Shown piece by piece: positions 33,747 through 43,025 of a stretch of 48,645 bases of DNA. Numbering within the stretch: the stretch's first letter is position 1; every line of letters begins with the position of its first letter. The DNA is from GYS-P2D sp964414425. Lineage in GTDB: Bacteria; Bacteroidota; Bacteroidia; Chitinophagales; Saprospiraceae. The position numbers and the translations under genes were made by a program. The notes below the pieces were generated by a model. The model was not told the DNA's origin, ran no database searches, and worked only from the letters and a program-made list of their open reading frames with translations. Location: assembly GCA_964414425.1 (NCBI GenBank), contig CAYPWL010000028.1, forward strand, positions 1 through 48,645. Reading direction: 5' to 3'.

Positions 33747-35384
33747 ATGAGGGAGGTAATCATCATACTGTCTTTTGCTATGTCTGCCCATCTCAGCTAT
33801 GCCCAGTATGTAGTCAATGAAACAGCTCTCCTAAACGCAAGTGTGTATAACTTCGAAGAGATCAACACTGGCGGACTGGAGTTTTCACCACTACCCTTTA
33901 ATGTAGGATTGCTCTACATATCCCCAGAAAAGAAAAGAGCAAAGTATGATAGACATATCAATGAAGGATATTTCAAGATCAGATATATCTCAGATCATAA
34001 GACTTTGAAGCTTGAGTCGCTAAATAATCAAAAGCAGCATCTCGGCCCGATGAGTTATGATAACCATCGTCAAGTACTCTATTACACGATCTCTCAAAAA
34101 GGTAAAAAAGGTCGTCAAAAGCCAAGGAATATAATCGCTACTGCTAGCTATAGCAACAATGTTTTGGTCCCTCAAAATGGAAATGTTTTTGATGATGTGG
34201 ACTATAGTATCCAGCATCCAGCGTTGAACAATGATGGAACAGAAATGATTTTTTCGGCTAATAGAGATGATGCCATGGGTGGCTATGACTTATATCAATC
34301 GACCTTAAGTGATACGGGCTGGACAGATCCTGTTCCAATCATAGGCGATGTGAACAGCGCTGCTAATGAAGCATTCCCTGTACTTTGGAGAGACAGCCTT
34401 TTGTTATATGCTTCAAATGTGCCTGGGGGACATGGAGGCTTAGATATCTATGCCGCCACATGGTCAAATGGCTCTTGGTCAGCAGGAACTAATCTTGGCC
34501 CATCAGTTAATAGTGCCGGAGACGACTTTGGGCTTATCCTGACTCATATGCGATTTGGTTACCTCAGCTCCAACAGGGACGGTGGTGCAGGAAAAGATGA
34601 TATCTATGAGGTAAGTTTTGAGGAGGATTTATTCTTACCCGAGGTGGTCAGGGATGATCAGATCGAGCCAATTCAACAAGAACAATATACCCTACATCTC
34701 AGCGCTTTTGACCCTGATGGCCAAGTGGTATCAGATGCGCTCATGCGATTAACTTCAACTGATAGTATTACTCGAGAGGGCGATGGACTAATCACTACTC
34801 AGAGTGATGAAAATGGGTCAACTTCATTGACTATATCTCCAGATCTGAAGTATTCATTAGATGTGGAACACAAGGGTTATGAACCGCTTAACAGAATAAT
34901 CAATGGATCGGATGGCATAGAAACAATGGAGCTGGTGTTAACCCCGAAATCTCTGCCAAAAGAAGACGTCCTCACGGCTCAAGAAGAGCTTAAAGACAAA
35001 TCAGAAGACGCTCCAAGCACTCCAGATAAGATATATGTCTTCGACCATCTGAGTTATGATTACAGGAGTTCTAACATTACTAAAGAGTCCACCGAGCAGC
35101 TGAATCGACTCATTCAATTCTTAAAGGATTATCCCAATGCGACCGTAGATCTTTTAGGACATACGGACTCTAGAGGTATGGCAGACTTCAATATGAAGCT
35201 TTCTCTCGAAAGAGCAGAATCAGTCAAAAAGATTATAACCGAAAAAGGAGTAAGTGCCATCCGGATTAAGACATACGGTAAGGGAGAAACAGCCCTGCGT
35301 AATCACTGCACTAACGGAGTATACTGCACAGATGAAGAACACCAATACAATCGACGTACTGAGATCAGAGTACAGTATAAATAA
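33747..35384 (+). CDS. OmpA-family protein with PD40-type propeller
   Basis: This 545-residue envelope protein starts with a signal peptide (IIILSFAMSAHLSYAQ). Residues about 130-280 contain PD40/WD40-like blades (MIFSANRDDAMGGYDLYQS, LLYASNVPGGHGGLDIYAA, FGYLSSNRDGGAGKDDIYE). A carboxypeptidase-regulatory-like beta domain follows at about 310-390. The last 120 residues are an OmpA peptidoglycan-binding domain with LLGHTDSRGMADFNMKLSLERA and YGKGE. This architecture recalls PorE and related T9SS-associated proteins that bind peptidoglycan. As last gene of the adhesin-PorP unit it probably ties the outer-membrane complex to the cell wall. Confidence 0.92.
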   Translation: MREVIIILSFAMSAHLSYAQYVVNETALLNASVYNFEEINTGGLEFSPLPFNVGLLYISPEKKRAKYDRHINEGYFKIRYISDHKTLKLESLNNQKQHLGPMSYDNHRQVLYYTISQKGKKGRQKPRNIIATASYSNNVLVPQNGNVFDDVDYSIQHPALNNDGTEMIFSANRDDAMGGYDLYQSTLSDTGWTDPVPIIGDVNSAANEAFPVLWRDSLLLYASNVPGGHGGLDIYAATWSNGSWSAGTNLGPSVNSAGDDFGLILTHMRFGYLSSNRDGGAGKDDIYEVSFEEDLFLPEVVRDDQIEPIQQEQYTLHLSAFDPDGQVVSDALMRLTSTDSITREGDGLITTQSDENGSTSLTISPDLKYSLDVEHKGYEPLNRIINGSDGIETMELVLTPKSLPKEDVLTAQEELKDKSEDAPSTPDKIYVFDHLSYDYRSSNITKESTEQLNRLIQFLKDYPNATVDLLGHTDSRGMADFNMKLSLERAESVKKIITEKGVSAIRIKTYGKGETALRNHCTNGVYCTDEEHQYNRRTEIRVQYK

Positions 35385-35388
35385 GTAA

Positions 35389-36483
35389 TTAGATCAAGAA
35401 CTTACCATCCTCATAGATCAACTTGCCATCTGTATAAATCTTACCCCCTTGAGACATATCAGAGATCATATCCCAGTGGATCACGGACTTATTCTTTCCT
35501 CCTGTCTGTATATAACTCTGACCTATAGCCATGTGGATGGTGCCTCCTATTTTCTCATCAAACAGGATATTCTTAGTAGGCGTACTGATGTTATAGTTTG
35601 TCCCGATAGCCACTTCGCCAAAGTATCGTGCGCCCTCAATCTTCATGATTTCATCTAAGACTTCCTCACCACGCTCAGCACTATAGGAGACGATCTCTCC
35701 ATCTTTCACCTCAAATCTTATCCCGCTCACTTCTCTCCCATTAAATATGGATGGATAGTCGAAATACACATGACCATTGACAGAGTCTTCTACTGGACCT
35801 GAAAACACCTCTCCACTTGGCATATTTACTCGCCCGTCAGAATTAATCCACATGCGACCATCAATGTTAAAGCTGATGTCTGTCTGAGGCCCCACATATC
35901 TAACCTCCTTAGACTTGTTGAGATGGTCTACATATTGTTGCTGTTGTTTTCTGATCTGCATCCAAGACTCTGCAGGATTCTCATCGAATAGGTGACATGC
36001 AGAAAATACAAACTGCTGATACTCTTCTAATGACATCCCAGCCTCCTGTGCACTTGCTTGAGTAGGATACTGACACAACGTGCGCACCATCTCTCCATCA
36101 GCTGTACGACGAGAAAAGATCTGATTGAGCTCCTGACCCGAACGAGACCTCATCGTTCTTTTAGCGGGATCAACATTGTTCTCTTCACGTAGATTATAGG
36201 GCGCCCTAATCGTGAGATAGGCATCATAGTGTTCTATGATATGCTTCTGTATATCTGAGACTGCCTGAAGCTGCTCATCATTAGCATGATCAAAATATAT
36301 CTTGGTCTTCCCTCTAAAAGCTAAATCGACATGAGGATATGCTCCCACCTTAATAGCCTCTCTGTAGACTTCTCTAACCAGCTCTTCTGCAAGTACCGTT
36401 GATCGTATAAATAGGTTCTGCCCTGCTTTTAATTCTAAGCAATAATGGACTAACAGGTGTGCATATCGTTCTATGGTATTCAT
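35389..36483 (-). CDS. M29-family aminopeptidase
   Basis: This metallo-aminopeptidase of 364 residues belongs to the AmpS/PepS/thermophilic M29 family. It opens with ERYAHLLVHYCLELKAGQNLFI and includes the VDLAFRGKTKIYFDHANDEQL region, NMPSGEVFSGPVEDSVNGHV with putative metal-binding glutamates, and FGEVAIGTNYNIS and GGTIHMAIGQSY near the end. It has no signal peptide, so it should act on peptides in the cytoplasm. It is convergent with the OmpA gene (4-base gap) and 28 bases after hflX. There is no sign of truncation. Confidence 0.92.
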   Translation of the reverse strand: MNTIERYAHLLVHYCLELKAGQNLFIRSTVLAEELVREVYREAIKVGAYPHVDLAFRGKTKIYFDHANDEQLQAVSDIQKHIIEHYDAYLTIRAPYNLREENNVDPAKRTMRSRSGQELNQIFSRRTADGEMVRTLCQYPTQASAQEAGMSLEEYQQFVFSACHLFDENPAESWMQIRKQQQQYVDHLNKSKEVRYVGPQTDISFNIDGRMWINSDGRVNMPSGEVFSGPVEDSVNGHVYFDYPSIFNGREVSGIRFEVKDGEIVSYSAERGEEVLDEIMKIEGARYFGEVAIGTNYNISTPTKNILFDEKIGGTIHMAIGQSYIQTGGKNKSVIHWDMISDMSQGGKIYTDGKLIYEDGKFLI

Positions 36484-36511
36484 GTTTTGTTTTTGATACG
36501 AATAGCTAATT

Positions 36512-37726
36512 CTAAAAGTGAATGGGGCGATATGGATATCTAATTTTGTATTCGGCTTCTATTTCTTCTGTCATAATCTGACGTAGACCATTAATATTCT
36601 CTTTAACTATAGCAGAGATAAATACGACTCGGTAATCCTTGTATTGGGTAGTCAACTTTTCGGTAATCTCATTGAGCACCTCCGCTCTGCCTTCCTCATC
36701 GAGCAGGTCATCAAAATATCGATTTCTGTAGAGGTCCAGCTTATTGAAAATCAGAATATGGCGCTTCCCTTCCACCCCAAGAGATTGTAGCGTCTCTTGA
36801 ACAGTCTTGATATGATCCTCAAACTGTGGATGAGCCATATCTACGACATGCATCAACACATCACACTCTCGCACCTCGTCAAGTGTTGACTTAAAACTTT
36901 CGACTAGATGATGTGGGAGCTTACGGATAAAACCAACAGTATCAGACAGTAAAAAAGGCATCCTTCCAAATACTACTTTGCGTACTGTGGTATCTAAAGT
37001 TGCAAACAACTTATTCTCTGCAAAAACCTCAGATTTACTCAATAGATTCATCAGAGTCGACTTACCAACATTAGTATACCCTACCAGAGCTACACGAATC
37101 AAATCCGAGCGATTGGCTCGCTGAGTTTGATTCTGTTTATCGATCTTCTCAAGTTTCTTTTTGAGCTTAGATATTTTATCTCTCACGATACGTCTATCGG
37201 TCTCAATCTCCTGCTCACCCGGGCCTCTCATACCAATACCTCCACGTTGACGCTCAAGGTGTGTCCACAATCCTCTTAGTCGTGGCAACAGATATTGCAT
37301 CTGCGCAAGATCTACCTGAGTTTGTGCCTGTGCGGTCCTCGCTCGATTAGCGAATATGTCAAGGATCAGCGTACTCCGATCTATGATCTTCCGCTTAAAC
37401 ATCTCTTCAAGGATATTAGTCTGCTTGGCGGTGAGATCATCATCAAATATGACCAGGTCGATCTCATTATTTTCTATGTATTCACTGATCTCGAGAGCCT
37501 TGCCCTCCCCTATAAATGTGCGGGAGTTAGGATGATCCAGAGACTGAACGAATCGCTTCACACTCTGAGCTCCTGCTGTCAATGCCAGAAACTCTAATTC
37601 ATCAAGGTATTCTTGAATCTCCTCTTTGTCTTGATTCCTGCGTACTATAGCAACAAGTACTGCGCTTTCGACTCCCTTATTGAGTCCGCTTTTTTTCTTT
37701 TTTCCTACATCCCAGCTATCTGACAT
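36512..37726 (-). CDS. hflX: GTPase HflX
   Basis: This ribosome-associated GTPase splits stalled or hibernating 70S ribosomes in the family. The 404-residue protein has the HflX N-terminal domain (FIGEGKALEISEYIENNEID, then LDIFANRARTAQAQTQVDLAQ), the hallmark GLWTHLERQRGGIGMRGPGE, and a G domain with GYTNVGKSTLMNLLS, SDTVGFIRKLPHHLV and FNKLD. The length is normal. The N-terminus MSDSWDVGKKKKSG is basic and short. It has a possible -7 box overlapping the stop of the upstream EnvC-like gene, so it may have its own promoter. Confidence 0.96.
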   Translation of the reverse strand: MSDSWDVGKKKKSGLNKGVESAVLVAIVRRNQDKEEIQEYLDELEFLALTAGAQSVKRFVQSLDHPNSRTFIGEGKALEISEYIENNEIDLVIFDDDLTAKQTNILEEMFKRKIIDRSTLILDIFANRARTAQAQTQVDLAQMQYLLPRLRGLWTHLERQRGGIGMRGPGEQEIETDRRIVRDKISKLKKKLEKIDKQNQTQRANRSDLIRVALVGYTNVGKSTLMNLLSKSEVFAENKLFATLDTTVRKVVFGRMPFLLSDTVGFIRKLPHHLVESFKSTLDEVRECDVLMHVVDMAHPQFEDHIKTVQETLQSLGVEGKRHILIFNKLDLYRNRYFDDLLDEEGRAEVLNEITEKLTTQYKDYRVVFISAIVKENINGLRQIMTEEIEAEYKIRYPYRPIHF

Positions 37727-37742
37727 ACTCGTTTATGCGCTG

Positions 37743-37750
37743 CAAAGCTA
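37743..37750 (-). promoter_or_regulatory. Putative -7 box for hflX
   Basis: TAGCTTTG on the minus strand matches TAnnTTTG. It overlaps the stop codon of the EnvC-like gene and lies 16 bases before the hflX ATG. The next upstream TTG is 25 bases away, so the -33 element is uncertain. Confidence 0.35.
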
Positions 37751-38914
37751 TTGTTTTATAAGCCATTGTAAAGGATCAATTTGTTTCTGGCGATACCAGA
37801 TCTCGAAATAGAATTTTGAACCCGTATTATTTGGCGCTAAGCTTCCTATGAAGTCTCCCGCATTTACTTGGTCATTGGCGGAGACTACTGGCTTCTCGAT
37901 ATTGAAGTAGGCGGAGTCATAGTCTCCGTGGTTGACGATTACCACATGACCATAAGGAGGCTGTACACCACTCATAATTACTCGCCCGACACCTACGGCC
38001 CTCACTCCTTGACCAGAGGGACAGATCATATTGATTCCTCTATTCTGATATTGGAGATCAGCCACATTACCATAGCTTACTTCACCAAACCCACGAGTCA
38101 CCACCCCCGCCGATACGGGCCATGGGAGACTTCTACTCACGATCCTGCCATATCTATCTATAGCCTCGCCACTTGGTGTATTAGTAATAGCAAGGGCCGT
38201 TGAGATCGTCTCTCTGATCACGTTATTGGCGCTGCTCTGAGCTGACAGCCGCTTAGATACTTCTTCTCGAATTTTTGGTGCAGTCGCTTCTATGGATTTC
38301 AAGTTCTCATCACTTGAGACGATATCCTCTCTTATGTGTACCGAGTTTTTCTTTTCCTTGCGTATCAGTTCTTCTTTTTGAGCAATGATGACCTTAATCA
38401 TCTCTATGCTATCAACCATCTTATCCGAGAGGTTTGTCAATTGGTTAATATCTGACAGGGTCCTGTCTTTGAGATAAGTCTCATATCGTCTGGTGGCATA
38501 GTCTGATATCAATCCATCACTAGTCGAAGCCACTGACACAGATCCTGACAACAGCTGTCGGTAGAAATCTTTGCGGATTAATTTATTGAGATCATCTCTG
38601 CGCCATTGTTGATCCAGAGATACTACTGAGGCGTCAGTCTGAGCCTGTCTTAGTAATTGATCAAGTACCTCAAGTTCTTGAGTGATATTGCTTTCTAATG
38701 CCTTGCGCTGTTCGATTTTACTTTGAATGATGGTATAGCGATCCAGCAAATCAGTGTTCTCACCCCGTCTACCCCCTAAGCTGTTATTGAGCAAATCTAT
38801 ACGCCCATCTATTAACTCCCTCTCATTCCTTAGTCCATCTATATCTTGTGACCAGGTCGGTGTAACTATTAATGGGATACTAAGGAAGGCGAGTATAATG
38901 CTGCGGAATATCAA
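37748..38914 (-). CDS. EnvC-like murein hydrolase activator (M23 domain)
   Basis: This 388-residue periplasmic protein has a signal peptide (SIILAFLSIPLIVTPTWSQ), a long coiled coil (about residues 25-240, for instance NERELIDGRIDLLNN and QKEELIRKEKK) and a C-terminal LytM/M23 domain. The catalytic-motif positions look degenerate: a canonical HxxxD start and HxH zinc site are not clear, with only VVIVNHGDYDSAYF visible in that region, as in EnvC, which activates amidases rather than cutting peptidoglycan. Translation must begin at TTG 38914, because no ATG precedes the signal peptide. It overlaps the DUF4292 lipoprotein gene by 35 bases, suggesting coupling. Confidence 0.88.
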   Translation of the reverse strand: MIFRSIILAFLSIPLIVTPTWSQDIDGLRNERELIDGRIDLLNNSLGGRRGENTDLLDRYTIIQSKIEQRKALESNITQELEVLDQLLRQAQTDASVVSLDQQWRRDDLNKLIRKDFYRQLLSGSVSVASTSDGLISDYATRRYETYLKDRTLSDINQLTNLSDKMVDSIEMIKVIIAQKEELIRKEKKNSVHIREDIVSSDENLKSIEATAPKIREEVSKRLSAQSSANNVIRETISTALAITNTPSGEAIDRYGRIVSRSLPWPVSAGVVTRGFGEVSYGNVADLQYQNRGINMICPSGQGVRAVGVGRVIMSGVQPPYGHVVIVNHGDYDSAYFNIEKPVVSANDQVNAGDFIGSLAPNNTGSKFYFEIWYRQKQIDPLQWLIKQ

Positions 38915-39623
38915 ACTTTATTGTTTTGGGTACATCAAACTCTATATCATTCAGATCGATAGAAACAGATGCCGTCTGACCGTCCTCCATGAATATCTGA
39001 CAATCTTTGGACCGTGCAATGCCTGTCTCATCAAAGTTATCCATGGTAACAATGACAGTCCTGCCATAGGGATCAGAAACCAGCATTTTTTTAATCTTAA
39101 AATCTCCATCTATACCATACTGATAGCGATTATTATCACGACGAAAGTCTAATATGTGAAGTGCCTCAGATTTCAATGATTGTACTTGATCAGGCTGAGG
39201 CACATAATAATTACCCACTATTAGATCCTGAAAGTCATCAAAGTTCAATCCTATTTTATAATAATCCATTAACTCATCAAACGAGCCCGCCTCATAGATA
39301 TCGTCAAATCGGTAAAGTATCCAAAACGAGTCTTGTGTCATCAGTGCTCGGGACCCTTCAATACTCACTTTCTTAAAATTCATCCAAGTCAGACTGTCTC
39401 TAATCATTCGGATATTGGATCGGCCAGTAACGTTTAATTCCGGACCGCTATACTTGAGCTTAGCTTTAGCCGAAAAGAACCCAAAATCCCGAGTATTTGA
39501 TTCTAACTCTCCTAATAATTCGTTGAGACTTGTCTTTTTTACTCGAGTCGCTTTCTCTGTAGATTTACAAGAGTATGCGATAACAAGACATCCGAATAAT
39601 AGAAATAGTATGCCTCTACCCAT
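38880..39623 (-). CDS. DUF4292-family lipoprotein
   Basis: This 247-residue protein has a lipoprotein signal peptide with lipobox IAYSC (Cys about residue 19), so it is probably lipid-anchored in the outer membrane or periplasmic face. The body is mainly beta strands (LTWMNFKKVSIEGSRALMT, FWILYRFDDIYEAGSFDE) in the pattern of DUF4292, a Bacteroidota family whose fold resembles LolA/LolB lipoprotein carriers. A LolB-like role is therefore possible but not proven. It lies 3 bases after the TPR gene and overlaps the EnvC-like gene, a neighbourhood that recurs in Bacteroidota and suggests an envelope-building function. Confidence 0.86.
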   Translation of the reverse strand: MGRGILFLLFGCLVIAYSCKSTEKATRVKKTSLNELLGELESNTRDFGFFSAKAKLKYSGPELNVTGRSNIRMIRDSLTWMNFKKVSIEGSRALMTQDSFWILYRFDDIYEAGSFDELMDYYKIGLNFDDFQDLIVGNYYVPQPDQVQSLKSEALHILDFRRDNNRYQYGIDGDFKIKKMLVSDPYGRTVIVTMDNFDETGIARSKDCQIFMEDGQTASVSIDLNDIEFDVPKTIKFDIPQHYTRLP

Positions 39624-39626
39624 ATA

Positions 39627-41087
39627 TTATATAGATTGAATTTTTGCATTGAGCAAATCCGGTGCACCACCTAACTTCAATGCCTTTTGCCAGCTCTCGG
39701 CAGCTGCCTTTTTATCTCCTTTTTGTAGGTATAGATCTCCCAACAAGTCAAATACTTGTGGGTTGCTGACCTCATGATCAATCACATAATTATTGAGTGT
39801 ATTTAGCGCAGCTTCTGTATCTCCTTGATCATTCTTGATTTTGCTTTCGATGATATAGCTGAGATCTTGTAAGTGAGGCTCCTTAGAACCAATAAACCTA
39901 AACTCTTCGAGATACTCTTGAGCGACTTCCTGTGAGCCTGATTCATATTGACCTATGGCATGGTATATATACGGGCCGCTAAGATTGGGGTAATAATCCA
40001 AGGCATCTTCTGAGCTCGAGATTAATTTATCATAAGAGCCGTCCACCATATAGGCGTATAAGAGCTGATCCCATACCGCATAATTGCTTTTGTCGAGCTC
40101 AAGAGTCGACTCAAATGACTGGGTGGCTTCGTCCGTCATCCCTTTAATCATTAGGATATCTCCCAATATGGCGTGCGCTTTTGCTTCCTTAGGATAGTCA
40201 GCGACAAGTATGTCGGCAGCCTGATGCAATAGATTAATTTCATTAGGGTCGGTTGACGATTGCAGGATCGGGATGATAGACTTGATCTTTTGGTCGATAT
40301 CTAATCTGGGATCCTTAACAAGAGTCAAGAGCCCTTGGTCATCAGGTTGATTACCTTCTGCAATTACTCCAGTGAGGTAATCAGCATACTCATTGTACGG
40401 TTGAGCTTGACGGATTTTATTAAGAGTGCTCTGAGCATCATTGACCCTGCCCGTTACATAATAGACATTAGCTAATCGCTCGTAACCTTCTATGCTTCTG
40501 TTATTTTCTTTGACGAAAGTCTCAGCTGCTTTAACCGCATCTTTAGGTCGATTAGTAAGTAGAAGGATATTCACCTGCTCATCAAGCCAGGTGATGTTAC
40601 TACCATAATTCTGATTAATACGTTCTATGGTCTTAAGAGCACCATTGGCATCTTCACAATCTACATAGGTCTTGAAGAGACGTTGATACAGATCATAATC
40701 TTCCTTAAGCTGTATCACTTTGACTAAGGTCTGCGCTGCAGCAGTACAATCTTCAGCCTTACCTTCGATTTCGGCTTTAGCCAGCAAGTACCACACATTG
40801 TCAGGCGATAGTGTGGTAGCTCGTTTGATAGATTTAAGCGCTTCATCGTAGTTCTCCTGTGAGAGCTGTACTCTGGACAGATCGTAAAACGCAGCACTGT
40901 TAACAGGGTCTAACTCAATGATCTGCTTGTATATCTCTATAGCCTTATCATACTTAGCGAGAAGCTTATACTGATTAGCTTGTATGAAGAGTCCTTGTTC
41001 TGTAATATCCTCTTCTGTGTATATCCCCTGAGCCAGTGACATCTGCCACAGACACATTGAAATCAAAATCGCCAAAAACTTACCCAT
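39627..41087 (-). CDS. Secreted or periplasmic TPR protein
   Basis: This 486-residue protein (from ATG 41087) starts with a signal peptide, MGKFLAILISMCLWQMSLAQ. An ATG at 41117 would add ten residues before it and is less likely. The remainder is tandem tetratricopeptide repeats from about residue 30 to the end, for example LLAKYDKAIEIYKQII, AAFYDLSRVQLSQENYDEAL and LFDLLGDLYLQKGDKKAA-like units. TPR arrays hold protein partners. With the DUF4292 lipoprotein and EnvC-like protein downstream in the same transcript, a role in outer-membrane or cell-wall assembly is inferred. No enzyme domain is present. Confidence 0.9.
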   Translation of the reverse strand: MGKFLAILISMCLWQMSLAQGIYTEEDITEQGLFIQANQYKLLAKYDKAIEIYKQIIELDPVNSAAFYDLSRVQLSQENYDEALKSIKRATTLSPDNVWYLLAKAEIEGKAEDCTAAAQTLVKVIQLKEDYDLYQRLFKTYVDCEDANGALKTIERINQNYGSNITWLDEQVNILLLTNRPKDAVKAAETFVKENNRSIEGYERLANVYYVTGRVNDAQSTLNKIRQAQPYNEYADYLTGVIAEGNQPDDQGLLTLVKDPRLDIDQKIKSIIPILQSSTDPNEINLLHQAADILVADYPKEAKAHAILGDILMIKGMTDEATQSFESTLELDKSNYAVWDQLLYAYMVDGSYDKLISSSEDALDYYPNLSGPYIYHAIGQYESGSQEVAQEYLEEFRFIGSKEPHLQDLSYIIESKIKNDQGDTEAALNTLNNYVIDHEVSNPQVFDLLGDLYLQKGDKKAAAESWQKALKLGGAPDLLNAKIQSI

Positions 41088-41141
41088 AGTAACATATCCT
41101 TTATCGTAAACGATCATTAACAGGACAGATTGCCAATGAGC

Positions 41142-42575
41142 TTATTCTACGACAGTGATTTTCATCATATTAGTTCTGAATCGCTTCTTAATCGGCATAC
41201 TTCCCGTATTAACGATGATATCTCCTTCTTTTAGGACTTTATTCTTTTTCAGAATAGAAATCTTATCATCAATAGTTCCATCGGTAGTGGTAAACTTGTC
41301 ATAATAATAAGTTCTTACGCCCCACAAGAGATTGAGAGACTTAAGCAGACTCTGATTATTGGAGAATATGCTAATCTTCGATTTAGGTCGATAACTCGAT
41401 ATTTTAAATGCCGTATACCCAGATACCGTCAGCCCAGTAATGGCGCAGGCTCTGATCTCTTCAGCAAGCTTTGCGGCTTGTAAGCAGATTGTATCTGATA
41501 GATAAGTTGAGGCCTTAGGATTCGCCTTTGGTCTCTTATCTGTTAGTTCATAGTTCTTTTCGGCTTCGGTTATGATTCTATTCATAGCCTTGACCACTTC
41601 TACGGGGTGATCTCCTACCGAAGTCTCACCACTTAGCATTACGGCATCGGTTCCATCAAGTACAGCATTGGCAACATCAGTAACTTCTGCTCTTGATGGA
41701 CTCGGATTTTTCATCATACTCTCCATCATCTGAGTCGCCACTATCACTGGTCGAGCACGTTGTATGCACATTCTAATAATCCTCTTCTGGATTGCTGGCA
41801 CTTTTTCTATAGGTACTTCTACTCCAAGATCTCCCCTCGCTATCATGATGCCGTTAGAGGCCTTGACGATTGCTTTTATATTTTCTATGGCCTCTGGTTT
41901 CTCAATCTTTGAGATCACCTTGGCATCATGTCCTGCAGCTTCGATATGTGATATCAACTCATGTACATCATCTGCGCTCCGGACGAATGATAATGCTATC
42001 CAGTTTACTGGTTGCGTCAGAATATACTTCAGGTCTCTGAGGTCCTTCTTAGTAAGACATGGTTGCGAGATCTTCGTATCCGGGAGGTTGACTCCCTTAT
42101 TAGATTGAAGGATGCCGCCATAAACGACCTTTAAGTCAACTTCTGATTTGCCGTCTGTGCTGGCTACCTCAAATACAAGCTTACCATCATCACATAACAC
42201 ACGCTCTCCTACCTCAACATCGCTAGGGAACTCTGGATAGCTCATATAGACGCATTCCTTGGTGCCTATACACTCTTGATTAGTGAATCTAATAATGTCT
42301 CCCTTTTTAAGCGGGATTCCACCTTCTTGAACTTTTCCAACTCTGAGCTTCGGACCCTGCAAGTCTGCCAAGAGTCCTACATGTAATCCATGTTTCTTAT
42401 TAATATGGCTCACATGCTCGATGACCTTCTTATGATCTTCATGTGTACCATGTGAAAAATTGAGCCTGAAAACATCTACTCCCGCCTGTACAAGCTCGAG
42501 TAATTTTTCTTGGCTATTGCATGCTGGGCCAACTGTGGCCACAATCTTAGTATTCTGATGATCAGTTATTTCCAT
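41142..42575 (-). CDS. pyk: Pyruvate kinase
   Basis: This glycolytic enzyme makes pyruvate and ATP from phosphoenolpyruvate and ADP. The 477-residue protein has TKIVATVGPACNSQEKL and FRLNFSHGTHEDH at the start, the catalytic VISKIEKPEAIENIKAIV segment with its lysine, GIMIARGDLGVEVP, and MNRIITEAEKNYE downstream of the NPSPSRAEVTDVANAVLDG region. The C-terminal domain is complete. The length is normal. It is divergent from acpP. The TPR gene follows after about 54 bases, so partial cotranscription is possible. Confidence 0.96.
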   Translation of the reverse strand: MEITDHQNTKIVATVGPACNSQEKLLELVQAGVDVFRLNFSHGTHEDHKKVIEHVSHINKKHGLHVGLLADLQGPKLRVGKVQEGGIPLKKGDIIRFTNQECIGTKECVYMSYPEFPSDVEVGERVLCDDGKLVFEVASTDGKSEVDLKVVYGGILQSNKGVNLPDTKISQPCLTKKDLRDLKYILTQPVNWIALSFVRSADDVHELISHIEAAGHDAKVISKIEKPEAIENIKAIVKASNGIMIARGDLGVEVPIEKVPAIQKRIIRMCIQRARPVIVATQMMESMMKNPSPSRAEVTDVANAVLDGTDAVMLSGETSVGDHPVEVVKAMNRIITEAEKNYELTDKRPKANPKASTYLSDTICLQAAKLAEEIRACAITGLTVSGYTAFKISSYRPKSKISIFSNNQSLLKSLNLLWGVRTYYYDKFTTTDGTIDDKISILKKNKVLKEGDIIVNTGSMPIKKRFRTNMMKITVVE

Positions 42576-42638
42576 ATAAACCTTTTAAAAAATGATGACC
42601 CGGTAAAAATAGAAAAACATAATTACTGGAACTTTAAA

Positions 42639-42670
42639 TTGTTCAGTTCACTTTTAATACCGTAATATTG
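42639..42670 (+). promoter_or_regulatory. Putative promoter of acpP
   Basis: TTG (42639-42641), a 21-base spacer and TAATATTG (42663-42670), one mismatch from TAnnTTTG, precede the acpP ATG by 23 bases. The region from 42576 to 42693 is the divergent pyk/acpP promoter region. Confidence 0.35.
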
Positions 42671-42693
42671 CGGTTCATTAAAACACAATTACT

Positions 42694-42930
42694 ATGGCAG
42701 AGATAGCTGCAAAAGTTAAAAAAATCATAGTTGATAAACTTGGTGTAGACGAATCTGAAGTAACCAATGAAGCAAGCTTTACTAATGATTTAGGAGCAGA
42801 TTCGCTTGATACAGTAGAGCTTATAATGGAATTCGAAAAAGAATTTGACATCGCTATTCCAGATGAAGAAGCAGAAAAAATCGAAACGGTTGGTGACGCA
42901 GTAAGCTACCTAACTGGGGCTAAAGCGTAA
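42694..42930 (+). CDS. acpP: Acyl carrier protein
   Basis: This 78-residue carrier holds growing fatty acyl chains on a phosphopantetheine arm. The attachment motif GADSLDTVEL places the serine at residue 37. The protein is acidic and helical as expected, and the length is that of standard ACP. It is followed by a terminator and then by fabF, the usual fatty-acid synthesis pairing. A strong ACP gene commonly has more transcript than its downstream genes, which the intervening hairpin would explain. Confidence 0.97.
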   Translation: MAEIAAKVKKIIVDKLGVDESEVTNEASFTNDLGADSLDTVELIMEFEKEFDIAIPDEEAEKIETVGDAVSYLTGAKA

Positions 42931-42950
42931 TCGTTGATTTCTAAAAACAC

Positions 42951-42990
42951 AAAAATCCGCAATCAGTATTTTTCAGATTGTGGATTTTTT
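42951..42990 (+). terminator. Terminator between acpP and fabF
   Basis: AAAAATCCGCAATC (42951-42964) pairs with GATTGTGGATTTTT (42976-42989) with one G-U, and a T-rich tail (42985-42995) follows. It lies 20 bases after the acpP stop and 35 before fabF. It probably stops most transcripts after acpP, allowing only partial readthrough into fabF-rnc. Confidence 0.8.
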
Positions 42991-43025
42991 ATTTTCAGCC
43001 ATTATCAAATTGGTAAATTTATAGT

